Both the position numbers and the translations under genes were made by a program. A model generated the notes under the pieces. It was not told the origin of the DNA and searched no databases. It saw only the letters and a list, made by a program, of their open reading frames with translations. This document shows, piece by piece, positions 24,283 through 33,781 of a stretch of DNA of 64,000 nt (its first letter is position 1; every line of letters begins with the position of its first letter). Source of the stretch: Robertkochia sediminum (GTDB lineage: Bacteria > Bacteroidota > Bacteroidia > Flavobacteriales > Flavobacteriaceae); the NCBI RefSeq assembly GCF_016786255.1, contig NZ_JADMKT010000077.1, forward strand, positions 248,001 to 312,000, in the 5' to 3' direction.

Positions 24283-24679
24283 GTATAAATAGGTGACGTT
24301 TTAAGCTGAAATTTTATCTATAGCGATGTAATGTTACGATTTTAACGAATTGTGTGCAAATTCAATTTTTTGATCTTTTTATGACAACAGGGGTCTAAGT
24401 GGTTTTGTACGAAGTGTTTATCGATTTGGTTGAAACATGGTAGTTTTTACTCTTATCTGTAAAATCCTTTATTTTACCCCGTCTTGTTGTAGAGACTTAC
24501 AAAATCTCCTACATTTATTTTCACAGACCATGGCGCTCATGTTACATTTGAAAAGATCATGATCCATGGTCAAACATGTACAGAGAATTAACGGTAAGAT
24601 GTATTTGGGCAAACGCCTCAAATCTTATTTCACGAGTCAGGTCAAAGAGACTCAATTATATAAAATGGACAAATAGATT
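24283..24679. other. Intergenic region between divergent nhaC and the decarboxylase gene
   Basis: 397 bases without a convincing gene. It contains an inverted repeat GACCATGG (24526-24533) / CCATGGTC (24564-24571) with a 30-base loop, which might be a leader hairpin or a binding site. A 30-odd-codon ORF from the ATG at 24575 runs up to the downstream gene; I do not call it. No clear TAnnTTTG promoter found. Confidence 0.4.
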
Positions 24680-25639
24680 ATGAAAAGAATATTAGTAACC
24701 GGAGGAGCCGGGTTCATAGGTTCGCACCTGTGTGAGCGATTACTCAAAGAGGGTAATGAGGTGATCTGTCTTGATAACTATTTTACAGGGACCAAGGCCA
24801 ACATTCTTCATCTAAGAGATTACCCATATTTTGAAATGGTACGCCACGACATTACACATCCGTTCTTTGCCGAAGTAGACCAGATCTACAATATGGCCTG
24901 TCCTGCGAGTCCGGTGCACTACCAGTACAATCCTATTAAGACCATTAAGACCTCTGTGATGGGGGCGGTAAATATGCTCGGTCTGGCCAAACGTATGAAG
25001 GCCCGGATCCTTCAGGCGAGTACCTCTGAAGTGTATGGTGATCCAACGGTACACCCGCAACCGGAGTCGTATTGGGGTAATGTGAATCCCATCGGTTTGC
25101 GATCCTGTTATGATGAAGGTAAACGCTGTGCCGAAACCCTCTTCATGGATTATCACAATTCGAACCAGGTGGATATTAAGATCATCAGGATCTTCAATAC
25201 TTACGGCCCGAATATGAATCCGAACGACGGGCGCGTGGTCTCTAATTTTATTGTTCAGGCCTTACAGGGAAAGGATATTACCATTTATGGAGACGGAATG
25301 CAAACCCGTTCTTTCCAGTATGTCGATGACCTGGTGGAAGGAACCGTGCGAATGATGAACACCTCAGACGATTTTACGGGACCGGTGAACATAGGGAATC
25401 CGCATGAGTTCACCATGCTGGAATTAGCGCAGAATATTCTCGATCTTACCGGCAGTAGTTCTAAGCTGGTACATCAACCACTACCTCAGGACGATCCAAA
25501 ACAGCGTCGTCCGGATATTAGCCTTGCCAAGGAAAAGCTTAATGGGTGGGAGCCTAAAGTGCATTTGCGCGAGGGATTGACCAAGACCATTGCTTATTTT
25601 GATGAGATCTTAGCAGGACCTGATCCTTATGCCCATTAA
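24680..25639 (+). CDS. UDP-glucuronate decarboxylase / extended SDR (UXS type)
   Basis: 319 residues. The Rossmann motif GGAGFIGSH (residues 8-16) binds NAD+, and the catalytic Tyr-x3-Lys lies in [11 protein letters not shown]. The preceding [10 protein letters not shown], and [20 protein letters not shown], are hallmarks of UDP-xylose synthases. It should oxidise and decarboxylate UDP-glucuronate to UDP-xylose for surface polysaccharides. The length matches soluble UXS without a membrane anchor. It stands alone: the flanking genes are for sodium export and proline synthesis, and a bidirectional terminator follows the stop by 19 bases. Confidence 0.9.
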   Translation: MKRILVTGGAGFIGSHLCERLLKEGNEVICLDNYFTGTKANILHLRDYPYFEMVRHDITHPFFAEVDQIYNMACPASPVHYQYNPIKTIKTSVMGAVNMLGLAKRMKARILQASTSEVYGDPTVHPQPESYWGNVNPIGLRSCYDEGKRCAETLFMDYHNSNQVDIKIIRIFNTYGPNMNPNDGRVVSNFIVQALQGKDITIYGDGMQTRSFQYVDDLVEGTVRMMNTSDDFTGPVNIGNPHEFTMLELAQNILDLTGSSSKLVHQPLPQDDPKQRRPDISLAKEKLNGWEPKVHLREGLTKTIAYFDEILAGPDPYAH

Positions 25640-25658
25640 ATAGAAGTATACAGAAAGA

Positions 25659-25688
25659 AAAACAGCCACCCGTCAAGGTGGCTGTTTT
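25659..25688. terminator. Bidirectional terminator
   Basis: AAAACAGCCACC (25659-25670), loop CGTCAA and GGTGGCTGTTTT (25677-25688) form a perfect 12 bp stem between the convergent decarboxylase (+) and proB (-) genes. Confidence 0.85.
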
Positions 25689-25712
25689 GTTAAAGGCCTG
25701 TGTGTATCAAGA

Positions 25713-26489
25713 TCAGGAGATCTTTGTAAAGGCGGTATTCTCATTGATGGTATTCAGGATGAAATTATCTTCCAGTCCATTTACGATCCAGGTCTCAATA
25801 CTCGCCTTATTGGCGATCTCCAGGGCCATCACCTTGGAGCTCATTCCCCCGGTACCATGTGTCGACTTATCTTCGTCTACGACCTCTTTTTTGAGATCTT
25901 TGAAGTTATCGACCTCTTCTATGGTCTCCGGATCGTCGTTTACGAACGACTCTTTGGTATAGATCCCATTGGTATTGGTGGCGATCACCAGGAGGTCTAC
26001 GCCCAGCAAGGCTGCGGTCATCGCTGCCAATCGGTCGTTATCGCCAAATTGGATCTCCTCGGTCGAAACGGTGTCGTTCTCATTGATAATAGGAATATAT
26101 CCGTTGCTAACTAGAATGTCGACCACGTTCTTGATATTCTCCCTGGACATTTCCTTTTCGAAATCGGAATACGATAACAGGCATTGGGATGCCAGTAATC
26201 CCAATTCGCGGAAGCTCTCCTGAAAGATCCTTATAAGATGGGGTTGTCCGATAGACGTAAGGGCTTGTTTTACGTTGATCTCTGCGTGGTCGCTTTCTAA
26301 TTGCACGAATTGTTTGGCAACCACCTTAGCACCCGAACTCACAATAATGAATTCATAATCGTCTGAAAGGGCAGCGATCTGTCGTCCTATATCTTCGATC
26401 TTTCCCCTTGAAAGCTGATCGGATTCTTTGGTAAGGGTATTGGAGCCTATTTTTAACAGTACTCTTTTCTTTGTTTTTGACGTACTCAT
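25713..26489 (-). CDS. proB: Glutamate 5-kinase
   Basis: 258 residues from ATG 26489 (MSTSKTKKRVLLKIGSNTLT). An amino-acid kinase fold: KIGSNTL binds ATP phosphates, VSSGA is the glycine loop, INENDTVS contacts glutamate, and FGDNDRLAA and THGTGGMSSKV complete the site. It makes gamma-glutamyl phosphate, the first step of proline synthesis. There is no C-terminal PUA domain, so this is the short form. A longer ORF begins at 26612 but its first 41 residues overlap proA and look non-coding. It follows proA by 89 bases on the same strand. Confidence 0.92.
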   Translation of the reverse strand: MSTSKTKKRVLLKIGSNTLTKESDQLSRGKIEDIGRQIAALSDDYEFIIVSSGAKVVAKQFVQLESDHAEINVKQALTSIGQPHLIRIFQESFRELGLLASQCLLSYSDFEKEMSRENIKNVVDILVSNGYIPIINENDTVSTEEIQFGDNDRLAAMTAALLGVDLLVIATNTNGIYTKESFVNDDPETIEEVDNFKDLKKEVVDEDKSTHGTGGMSSKVMALEIANKASIETWIVNGLEDNFILNTINENTAFTKIS

Positions 26490-26578
26490 GTCTTTGTTTT
26501 TTGAACCGACAACAGTGTCTTCGATCCTATATGTTTTATGGATAACACAAAAGTGTTTATTATGCATCGTTTTGTTAT

Positions 26579-27775
26579 TTATCTGATCTGTCCGGCACCG
26601 TGAATGTACCATTTGTTGGTCACCAGGTGTTGCAGACCAATGGGGCCTCGTTGATGGAGTTTGTCGGTACTGATAGCGAGTTCACCACCAAGTCCTAATT
26701 GTCCGCCATCGGTAAATCGGGTAGAGGCGTTGTGATAAACCGCAGCGGCATCTACATTGATCATGAATTGCTCTGCGGCGCTATTTTCGGTGGTAATGAT
26801 CGAACTCGAATGGCCGCCCGAATATTTGTTGATCCAGGCCACGGCATCTTCCAGGGAGCTGGTTTCTCCGATCACGATCTTGTAGTCGAGGAATTCCTTG
26901 TACCAGATGTCATCACTTTCCAGAATGCTGGTACCTTCGAGCCCTTTTAGGGCCTCGTCGGTGAGGATCTCCACATCCTGCTCTTGGAGCATGGCGGTGA
27001 GTTCATTGAGGAATTCGGTTTTCCCTTCCAGGTCTTTATCGATTAGCACCTTATCCAGGGCATTACAAGCCGAGATCTTGGCGGTCTTGGCATTCAGGAT
27101 CACCTTTTTTGCCAGTTCCTTATCGGCGTTCTTATGAACATATACGAAGTTATTACCCCGGCCACTAACCACCACAGGGCAGGTAGCATGTTCTTTTACA
27201 AAGGCTATGAGTCGTTCACCACCACGGGGTACGATCAGGTCGATAGGCTCCGTGGGATTGGCCAGGAATTCTTGGGTTTCCTGACGGTTGAACTTCAGAT
27301 AGGTCATCCAATCGGTGTCAATGCTGTGCATGGCTAAGGCGCGATGCCACAGATCGGTGATCACGAGATTGGAATTGAGAGATTCTTTTCCTCCCTTCAG
27401 CAAGATCTTATTTCCAGATTTAAAGGCAATTCCCGCAGCTTCTACGGTAACGTCGGGCCTTGATTCATAGATGATCATCACCGTTCCGAAGGGGGCCGTT
27501 TTATTGGAAACTTCCATACCGTTGTCGTGGGTAAAATGGAAACGTTCCTGCCCGAGAGGATCTTTTTGTGATGCCAATTCTTCGAGGGAGTTGATCATCC
27601 CGTCGATCTTGGCATCGTTTACTTTTAACCGGTCTTCCATAGCAAGATCTTCTCCGCTATAGGCCTCCAGGTCTTGTTTATTTGCTGTAAGTATGGCTTC
27701 GCTTTCCTCGCGGATCAGTTTAGCCATGGTTGATAAAACATTGTTACGCTCTTTGATCGTAAGTATGGTTTTCAT
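26579..27775 (-). CDS. proA: Glutamate-5-semialdehyde dehydrogenase (gamma-glutamyl phosphate reductase)
   Basis: 398 residues from ATG 27775 (MKTILTIKERNNVLSTMAKL). The aldehyde dehydrogenase fold shows PFGTVMIIYESRPDVTVEAA, the glycine-rich LLKGGKESLNSN, and the catalytic Cys in KISACNALDKVL. HASTRFTDGGQLGLGGELAIST (here starting NASTRFTDGG) is the conserved C-terminal signature. It reduces gamma-glutamyl phosphate with NADPH in the second step of proline synthesis. An in-frame start at 27859 would add 28 residues that do not resemble the family. Order proC - proA - proB with gaps of 185 and 89 bases. Confidence 0.93.
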   Translation of the reverse strand: MKTILTIKERNNVLSTMAKLIREESEAILTANKQDLEAYSGEDLAMEDRLKVNDAKIDGMINSLEELASQKDPLGQERFHFTHDNGMEVSNKTAPFGTVMIIYESRPDVTVEAAGIAFKSGNKILLKGGKESLNSNLVITDLWHRALAMHSIDTDWMTYLKFNRQETQEFLANPTEPIDLIVPRGGERLIAFVKEHATCPVVVSGRGNNFVYVHKNADKELAKKVILNAKTAKISACNALDKVLIDKDLEGKTEFLNELTAMLQEQDVEILTDEALKGLEGTSILESDDIWYKEFLDYKIVIGETSSLEDAVAWINKYSGGHSSSIITTENSAAEQFMINVDAAAVYHNASTRFTDGGQLGLGGELAISTDKLHQRGPIGLQHLVTNKWYIHGAGQIR

Positions 27776-27960
27776 CACGTGTAATGCCGGTAGCTTGATA
27801 GTTTTTATATGAGAGTACCGGACTTGAGGGTGTTGAGTTCTATCGGAGGATCCTGACACGCGTACACCCTTGTATTTTTTCCGCCATCAGATCCTTTTTT
27901 ACTAAAAAATTAAATGATTAAATACTAACTAATTTCAGTGAGGTTGATCTACCCGGGCAA

Positions 27961-28755
27961 TTATGCCTCGTGAATATTGCTGATCTTATCGAATGCAGCC
28001 ATTACCCCTTTGATCACTGCCGAAGTGAGACCGTTATGCTCCATGGCATTAAGACCTTCGATGGTGCAACCTCTTGGCGTGGTCACGTTGTCTACTTCGA
28101 CCTCTGCCTGGGTTCCGTCTTCGATAAGCGAAGCCGCCCCAATGGCAACCTGTGCTACGATAGCCTGTGCTTCATGCGGGTGAAAGCCCATTTGCACACC
28201 TCCCTGGGTAAGGGCGCGTAAAAATCGGAGGAAGAACGCCGTTCCGGATGCTCCCAGTACGGTAGCAGGTTTCATTAGTCGTTGTTCGATGATAATGGCC
28301 TTACCAATAGTGCCAAACATACGTCTAACGAATTCTACGTCTTCATCTTCGTTGTTCTCTGCGCAGATAAACGACATGGATTGTTGTTGTACCGCTGCCG
28401 TGTTAGGCATAGCGCGAATAACCTTGTTATTCGGAACTACCTCGTTAATGTCTTCGGTGGTCACACCGGTAACGGTAGAGATCAATACCTGGTCTTCTCG
28501 CAGGTGGTCTTTGATCTGATCCAGAACGATCTGGAGAATTCGCGGTTGGATACACAAAATGATCCATTTTGATTCTTTGATCGCTTCCAGGTTGCTTTCA
28601 GTGACACTTACCCCGGCCTGGGCTTTTATGATCTCCAGATTGTCCGGATCGGCATCGGCCACCACAATGTTCTTTGGATCGAACAGATCGCTGTTAGCGA
28701 GTCCGCTGATAATAGATTTTCCTAAATTACCCGATCCAATAACGGTTACTTTCAT
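27961..28755 (-). CDS. proC: Pyrroline-5-carboxylate reductase
   Basis: 264 residues. The Rossmann start VTVIGSGNLGKSIISGL binds NAD(P)H, ILCIQPR and RAMPNTAAVQQQSM line the active site, and the C-terminal DNVTTPRGCTIEGLNAMEHNGL is the ProC signature. It reduces pyrroline-5-carboxylate to proline, the last step of the pathway whose first two enzymes are encoded downstream. A paralogue lies in the arginine cluster at 34944-35741. I see no terminator before proA, so one transcript with proA and proB is likely. Confidence 0.93.
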   Translation of the reverse strand: MKVTVIGSGNLGKSIISGLANSDLFDPKNIVVADADPDNLEIIKAQAGVSVTESNLEAIKESKWIILCIQPRILQIVLDQIKDHLREDQVLISTVTGVTTEDINEVVPNNKVIRAMPNTAAVQQQSMSFICAENNEDEDVEFVRRMFGTIGKAIIIEQRLMKPATVLGASGTAFFLRFLRALTQGGVQMGFHPHEAQAIVAQVAIGAASLIEDGTQAEVEVDNVTTPRGCTIEGLNAMEHNGLTSAVIKGVMAAFDKISNIHEA

Positions 28756-29388
28756 TTTTTGTTTTTAAGGTTAATATTACAATTCGTAAAGGTGGTTCGA
28801 GGATTGTTTTGAAGGAGATCTACGCTTTCGGGATCTGTAAAAAATGGTCTGAAATAACCATTTCTTATTTCACTCGTAAAAGAAGGATTTTCCTTCGTGT
28901 GCAAACTCCGAACCGATACCATTATAATATTATACGCCTCAAATCCAAGTTATTCGAGCTGTTTTACATAATATTAAGGAACAAATAAATTGTGTTAAAA
29001 TTTCTTACGGACGGTATGAGAGATGGAAGTTGAGGGTGGAACTTTTATCAGGAAAATTCTGATGTAATGCTTGTAATAATTAGAATTCTAACGTTTGAGA
29101 AGCATGCTGTTCTGAAGATCATTTTCAGGAATTGATCGTGTTCTGAACATAGAAATATTTTATATAATAAGCTGTCGAGGCTATCAACTCCAAAATATTT
29201 TTAACATTTCATTAAGACTTAGGGCTGGTTGCTTAACTGTTGAATTTTGTGCGAATTAACGGCTTTTATGTAGATTATGTTAGGTGATATTTTTAGATGT
29301 ATTGATACCTGTGCACTTAAAAGATCGTAGCGACCCATCTTTATTTTGGGGATGAATGGCAACCGAAGCCATTCATCCCCAAGAAGGT
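28756..29388. other. Intergenic region between proC and argH
   Basis: 633 AT-rich bases, in part the upstream region of proC (-) and the end of argH (-). No gene, no RNA gene and no clear promoter consensus seen. The only structure is the perfect hairpin at 29348-29380. Confidence 0.5.
29348..29380 (-). terminator. Hairpin after argH, probable terminator
   Basis: GGGGATGAATGGC (29348-29360) and GCCATTCATCCCC (29368-29380) form a perfect 13 bp stem with a 7-base loop, 8 bases after the argH stop. There is no T-run behind it, so it might be a non-canonical terminator or an RNA-stabilising hairpin ending the arginine operon. Confidence 0.5.
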
Positions 29389-30669
29389 TTATTTTGCAGC
29401 TTCCATTTTTTGCCTGATCTCGGCTATGGCCGGATTACCGATACTACCGAGATGGGTATGGTTCACACTTTTATTGGGGGCATAGGTGCCGTTTTCGATC
29501 GACGCACCCATTATTTTATAAGCTTCTCTGAAGGGCGTTCCATCAAGTACCATTTGATTAAGGGTATCAACGCTAAAGAGGTAATCGTATTTAGGGTCTT
29601 CCAGAATATCGGTATTTACCTGCATTTCTGCTATGGCAAAGTGGGTCATTTCGATACAGCTCTTCATTTCCTGTATCGCAGGAACTATTAGCTCTTTACA
29701 GAGCTGGAGCTCTCTGTGATAGCCACTGGGTAAATTGGTAGTGAGTAAGGCCAGGGTATTAGGCAGTCCCTGAAGCTTGTTGCATTTACCACGTATCAAT
29801 TCGAATATGTCGGGATTCTTTTTATGTGGCATGATGCTGCTTCCCGTGGTGAGCTGGTCCGGAAAACTTATAAAATCAAAGTTCTGACTTAGGTAGAGGC
29901 AGATGTCCATCGCAAATTTCCCCAGGGTACCGGCGATCCCTGCCAGGGAAAAAGCGGTATATTTCTCGACCTTACCGCGACCCATTTGTGCGGCTACGGC
30001 ATTGTATTTAAGGGTTGAAAAGCCAAGGGCTTTGGTGGTGAATTCCCTGTCTACGGGGAAGGAGCTTCCGTAACCGGCGGCACTTCCCAGCGGATTCTGA
30101 TCGCAAACCTTATACGCTGCGTCCACCAGGTAGAGGTCGTCTATAAGCGTCTCGGCATAGGCTCCGAGCCAAAGCCCGAAAGAAGAGGGCATGGCCACCT
30201 GAAGGTGGGTATACCCCGGTAAGAGGGTGTCCTTATGGGTTTCGGCAAGGGCGGTGAGTTGGTCAAAAAGGGACTTAGAAAGGGTTCGAATAGCCTTGAG
30301 TTCATCCTTGAGGTAGAGCTGCATGGCGACCAGTACCTGGTCGTTTCGCGATCGTGCTGTATGCACTTTTTTTCCGGTATCTCCCAGGCGTTCGGTGAGG
30401 AGGAACTCGATCTTCGAGTGCATATCCTCGAATTCCTTTTCTATGGTGAAATCGCCCTGAGCGACTTGCTCACCTATGGCCAGAAGTTCCTCTTCCAGCG
30501 CCTTGCCCTCTTCATTGGTGATGAGTCCGACCTTGGCCAGCATTTGGGCATGGGCAATGGAGGCCTGTATGTCGTATTTTACCAGCAACAGGTCAAACTC
30601 CCTGTCTTGTCCTACGGTAAATTGATCTGTCTTTTCGTCTGTTGATATTCCTTTGTCCCAGAGTTTCAT
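29389..30669 (-). CDS. argH: Argininosuccinate lyase
   Basis: 426 residues of the fumarase/aspartase superfamily. The signature GSSIMPHKKNPD carries the catalytic Ser loop; HTARSRNDQV and PGYTHLQVAMPSSFG are the other conserved active-site regions. It splits argininosuccinate into arginine and fumarate, the last step of the pathway. It is the last gene of the arginine cluster, separated from argE by 210 bases of tandem repeats, so it may have its own promoter or depend on read-through. The start MKLWDKG fits the family. Confidence 0.95.
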   Translation of the reverse strand: MKLWDKGISTDEKTDQFTVGQDREFDLLLVKYDIQASIAHAQMLAKVGLITNEEGKALEEELLAIGEQVAQGDFTIEKEFEDMHSKIEFLLTERLGDTGKKVHTARSRNDQVLVAMQLYLKDELKAIRTLSKSLFDQLTALAETHKDTLLPGYTHLQVAMPSSFGLWLGAYAETLIDDLYLVDAAYKVCDQNPLGSAAGYGSSFPVDREFTTKALGFSTLKYNAVAAQMGRGKVEKYTAFSLAGIAGTLGKFAMDICLYLSQNFDFISFPDQLTTGSSIMPHKKNPDIFELIRGKCNKLQGLPNTLALLTTNLPSGYHRELQLCKELIVPAIQEMKSCIEMTHFAIAEMQVNTDILEDPKYDYLFSVDTLNQMVLDGTPFREAYKIMGASIENGTYAPNKSVNHTHLGSIGNPAIAEIRQKMEAAK

Positions 30670-30690
30670 TTTACTTGAAGTTTTTTATTA

Positions 30691-30768
30691 GGTAAAGAGG
30701 TGAAGAGGTGAAGAGGTGAAGGTGTAAAGGGGTAAAGAGAGAAGGGTAAAGAGTAAAGAGTAAAGAAT
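30691..30768 (+). repeat. Purine-rich tandem repeat between argH and argE
   Basis: Units AGGTGAAG (period 8) change into GTAAAGA (period 7) across about 78 bases. The sequence lies immediately upstream of argH and in the opposite orientation to the neighbouring array at 30786-30868. Confidence 0.75.
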
Positions 30769-30785
30769 TACCCCTACACATGAAT

Positions 30786-30868
30786 CATTCACCATTCATA
30801 ATTCACCATTCATAATTCACCATTCATAATTCACCATTCATAACTCACCATTCATAACTCACCATTTT
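30786..30868 (-). repeat. Heptamer array (TGAATGG/TGAATTA) directly after argE
   Basis: Read on the argE coding strand, heptamers TGAATGG, TGAGTTA and TGAATTA follow the stop codon with a strict 7-base period; the plus strand shows a 14-base unit made of two heptamers. Because 7 is not a multiple of 3, the TGA of each unit falls in a different frame in turn. Same family as the arrays at 40217, 49992 and 63100. Confidence 0.8.
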
Positions 30869-30879
30869 CCATTCAACAT

Positions 30880-31995
30880 CTACAATCTTTCTTCTTTCAT
30901 TGATAATTCATCATCAATCATCGCACGCTCCTTAAAGACCACCTTTTCCAGCAGTCCGGCGTAAATATCGATCCCTTCCATGAGCTCTTTTACGTAGATG
31001 AATTCATCGGCGGAATGGGAGCGGGTTGAATCTCCCGGGCCCATTTTGAGGGAGGGGCAACTCAAAGCGGCCTGATCAGATAGGGTGGGTGAGCCATAGG
31101 TTTCCCTTCCCATTTTTAATCCTGCTTTTACCAGGGGGTGACCTTCCGGTATGGATGAGGAGCCCAGGCGCAGAGAGCGTGGGGTGATCTCGCATGGGGC
31201 TTCTGCCTTAAGCAGTTCATAGACCTCCTGGTTGGTATACTGTTCGGTCACCCTTACATCAACTACAAGGTCGACCTTTGCAGGAACCACATTGTGCTGG
31301 GACCCCGCGTTGATCTGGGTTACGGTCATCTTCACTGCTCCGAGCAGGGGGGAGGTTTTCTCGAATTGATAATCTTTGAACCATTGGAGGACCTCAATAC
31401 ACTTGTACAACGGATTATCGTTGTTCGGGTGTGCGGCGTGACCCGGTGTGCCATGTACAGCGGCATCAAATACCACCAGGCCTTTCTCGGCAATGGCCAT
31501 ATGCATTTTTGTAGGTTCTCCCACGATGGCCACCTCGGGTTCAGGCAAATGCTTCAAAACCGAATTTAATCCGTTCATCCCACTGTTCTCTTCTTCGGCA
31601 GAGGCTACCATAACCAGGTTATATGCCAGTCCCTCTTGATGATACAAATAGGTGAATGTTGCCAAAAGAGACACCAGGCAGCCCCCGGCATCATTACTGC
31701 CAAGGCCGTACAATTTTCCATTTTCTTCTGCTGCTGTGAACGGATCCCGGGTATAGGCTTTATTGGGCTTCACGGTATCGTGGTGCGAATTGAGCAGCAG
31801 GAGGGGAGTGTCCTTCCGATAGTGTTCGTTAAATGCCCAGATATTGTTGTTTTCCCGTTCAAAAGGAATGCCATGGTCGGTAAACCATTGTTCTATAAGC
31901 GCTGCGGTCTTATCTTCCTCTTTCGAAAAGGAAGGCGTTTCAATAAGTTGTTTAAGAAGCGCGAGGGCTTCATGCTTTAGGGTATCGAGGGTCAT
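30880..31995 (-). CDS. argE: N-acylornithine deacylase (ArgE-like, peptidase M20)
   Basis: 371 residues of the M20 metallopeptidase family. Zinc ligands: His in LNSHHDTVKP, Asp in GLGSNDAGG, the general base in SAEEENSG, and His near the C-terminus in STRSHSADEF. It removes the acyl group (acetyl or succinyl) from N-acylcitrulline or N-acylornithine; with a carbamoyltransferase acting on acylated ornithine, the substrate is probably N-acylcitrulline. It overlaps argB by 4 bases. The downstream side is a repeat-filled gap before argH. Confidence 0.92.
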   Translation of the reverse strand: MTLDTLKHEALALLKQLIETPSFSKEEDKTAALIEQWFTDHGIPFERENNNIWAFNEHYRKDTPLLLLNSHHDTVKPNKAYTRDPFTAAEENGKLYGLGSNDAGGCLVSLLATFTYLYHQEGLAYNLVMVASAEEENSGMNGLNSVLKHLPEPEVAIVGEPTKMHMAIAEKGLVVFDAAVHGTPGHAAHPNNDNPLYKCIEVLQWFKDYQFEKTSPLLGAVKMTVTQINAGSQHNVVPAKVDLVVDVRVTEQYTNQEVYELLKAEAPCEITPRSLRLGSSSIPEGHPLVKAGLKMGRETYGSPTLSDQAALSCPSLKMGPGDSTRSHSADEFIYVKELMEGIDIYAGLLEKVVFKERAMIDDELSMKEERL

Positions 31996-32771
31996 GACAG
32001 TGCTATTTTGGTATTGACAACTTCAGTGCTTCCGATCATTTGATGTGAACCAATAAACACTTCTTTTACGCCGTTCTCCAGGGCAGCGAATGCATTATTC
32101 AGTTTAGGAAGCATCCCGTCGGCGATGATCGCCTTTTGTTTCAGTTCTTCAAAATACGTTCGGGTGATCTGAGGGATCACAGAATGCGCCTGGTTGATAT
32201 CCTCTAGAACGCCATTCTTTTCAAAACAATAATACAGGCTGGTATTCCAGCTTCCGGCCAGGGCCGAGGCCAGGGCAGCTGCGATGGTATCGGCATTGGT
32301 ATTGAGTAATTGTCCGTTCCCATCATGGGTCACCGCACAGCATACAGGTGTAATGCCGGCTGTTAAAAGCAGATTTAACTGGGTAATATTCACCTCGGTG
32401 ATATCTCCTGCAAATCCGTAATCGATCTCCTTAACGGGACGCTTTTCGGCCTTGATCATATTCATATCGGCACCGCTTAATCCGATGGCATTACAGCCGC
32501 TTGCCTGCAGGGAGGCGGTAATGGTTTTGTTCACATAACCCGCATAGACCATGGTCACCACTTTTAGGGTCTCAAAGCAGGTAATACGTCTGCCTTCGTG
32601 CATTTGTACTGGGATGCCCATTTTGTGTGCGGTTTCAGTAGCGATCTTGCCACCACCGTGTACCAGCAGTTTATAGCCCGGAAGGGCAGCCAAGTTGTGC
32701 AGGAAGTGGTTCAGGGCATCCTGATCATCGATGACGTTTCCGCCTATTTTTACGATCGAAAGTGTTTCCAT
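31992..32771 (-). CDS. argB: N-acylglutamate kinase
   Basis: 259 residues of the amino-acid kinase fold. SIVKIGGNVIDD binds ATP phosphates, LLVHGGGKIATE is the glycine loop, and LLTAGITPVCCAVTHDGNG and LNTNADTIAAALASAL match the acylglutamate site and the Mg-ATP site. It phosphorylates N-acetyl- or N-succinylglutamate. There is no N-terminal extension of the kind found in arginine-inhibited hexameric enzymes. It overlaps argE by 4 bases and follows argF' by 11 bases. Confidence 0.93.
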   Translation of the reverse strand: METLSIVKIGGNVIDDQDALNHFLHNLAALPGYKLLVHGGGKIATETAHKMGIPVQMHEGRRITCFETLKVVTMVYAGYVNKTITASLQASGCNAIGLSGADMNMIKAEKRPVKEIDYGFAGDITEVNITQLNLLLTAGITPVCCAVTHDGNGQLLNTNADTIAAALASALAGSWNTSLYYCFEKNGVLEDINQAHSVIPQITRTYFEELKQKAIIADGMLPKLNNAFAALENGVKEVFIGSHQMIGSTEVVNTKIALS

Positions 32772-32782
32772 GATTCCGTGTA

Positions 32783-33781
32783 TTATGCGTTATTATGCAA
32801 TAGATCGAGTAATACGGCCTGGGCGCTCCAGGTTCGGTTATTGGCCTGATCGATCACCAGGCTTTGTTTGCTATCGAGAACGGCGTCGGCAACCACTACG
32901 TTTCTTCGCACCGGCAGGCAGTGCATAAAAAAGGCCTCTCCCGTCTTTTCGGGGGTAATCATCCAGTTCTCATCCTGGCTAAGTACTTTGCCATATTCCG
33001 TAAAAGAGCTCCAGTTCTTGGCGTAGATAAAATCGGCATCCTTGAGGGCCTCTTCCTGGTCGTAGATCACTTTGGTATCACCCATGATCTCCGGTGACAG
33101 CTCATAACCTTCGGGGTGGGTAACTACCAGGTCGACGGCTTGCATGCGCATCATTTTTACGAAGGAGTTGGGCACGGCCTGTGGCAGGGCTTTAGGATGG
33201 GGTGCCCAGGTAAGTACCACTTTGGGCTTTTTATGGGTTTGCTTTTCTTTAATGGTCATGGCATCGGCCAGGGCCTGGAGCGGATGGGCTGTTGCGCTTT
33301 CCATATTGACCACGGGAACGGTGGCGTATTTTACAAAGGCGTTGAGTATGGTTTCCTGGTAGTCGTCTTCTCGTGAAACCAGTTTTGGAAATGCCCTCAG
33401 GGCAATAATATCGGCATATTGCGAGATCACCAGGGCTGCTTCTTTGATATGCTCGGCCTTATCGGCATTCATGGTCGTACCATCTTCAAACTCGAGCTGC
33501 CATCCGTCCTGATTGAGGTTGATGGTCATCACGTTCATGCCCAGGTTTTGAGCGGCCTTTTGGGTGCTCATACGTGTTCTCAGGCTGCTGTTAAAGAACA
33601 GCATGGCCAGGGTTTTGTGTTTTCCGGTTTCGCTGTGTGCAAAAGGTGATGCTTTCAGGCTGATCGCACTGTCAATAAGCTTGTTGATATGCTCTTTGTT
33701 GTGAAGGTCGGTGAATTCTTTTTCCTGTTGAGCGGATTTTCCGTTGAGCGTGTCGGTATGTTGTTGCATTGTCGTTTTCAT
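32783..33781 (-). CDS. argF': N-acylornithine carbamoyltransferase (ArgF')
   Basis: 332 residues. SSLRTR (65-70) binds carbamoyl phosphate, FPKLVSREDD and MESATAHPLQALADAMT form the middle, and MHCLPVRRN is the HCLP motif. The insert with FEDGTTMNADKAEH marks the branch that uses N-acetyl- or N-succinylornithine and not free ornithine. In this branch one residue sets the acyl group: Glu in the Xanthomonas acetyl enzyme and Pro in the Bacteroides fragilis succinyl enzyme. By my by-eye alignment it is Ala109 here, so specificity is open. Start and stop touch neighbouring genes (TAATG overlap with argD). Confidence 0.9.
   Translation of the reverse strand: MKTTMQQHTDTLNGKSAQQEKEFTDLHNKEHINKLIDSAISLKASPFAHSETGKHKTLAMLFFNSSLRTRMSTQKAAQNLGMNVMTINLNQDGWQLEFEDGTTMNADKAEHIKEAALVISQYADIIALRAFPKLVSREDDYQETILNAFVKYATVPVVNMESATAHPLQALADAMTIKEKQTHKKPKVVLTWAPHPKALPQAVPNSFVKMMRMQAVDLVVTHPEGYELSPEIMGDTKVIYDQEEALKDADFIYAKNWSSFTEYGKVLSQDENWMITPEKTGEAFFMHCLPVRRNVVVADAVLDSKQSLVIDQANNRTWSAQAVLLDLLHNNA

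Noticed and set aside
24575..24679. Short leader ORF before the UDP-glucuronate decarboxylase gene
   Set aside because: About 34 codons without recognisable features; length is not significant.
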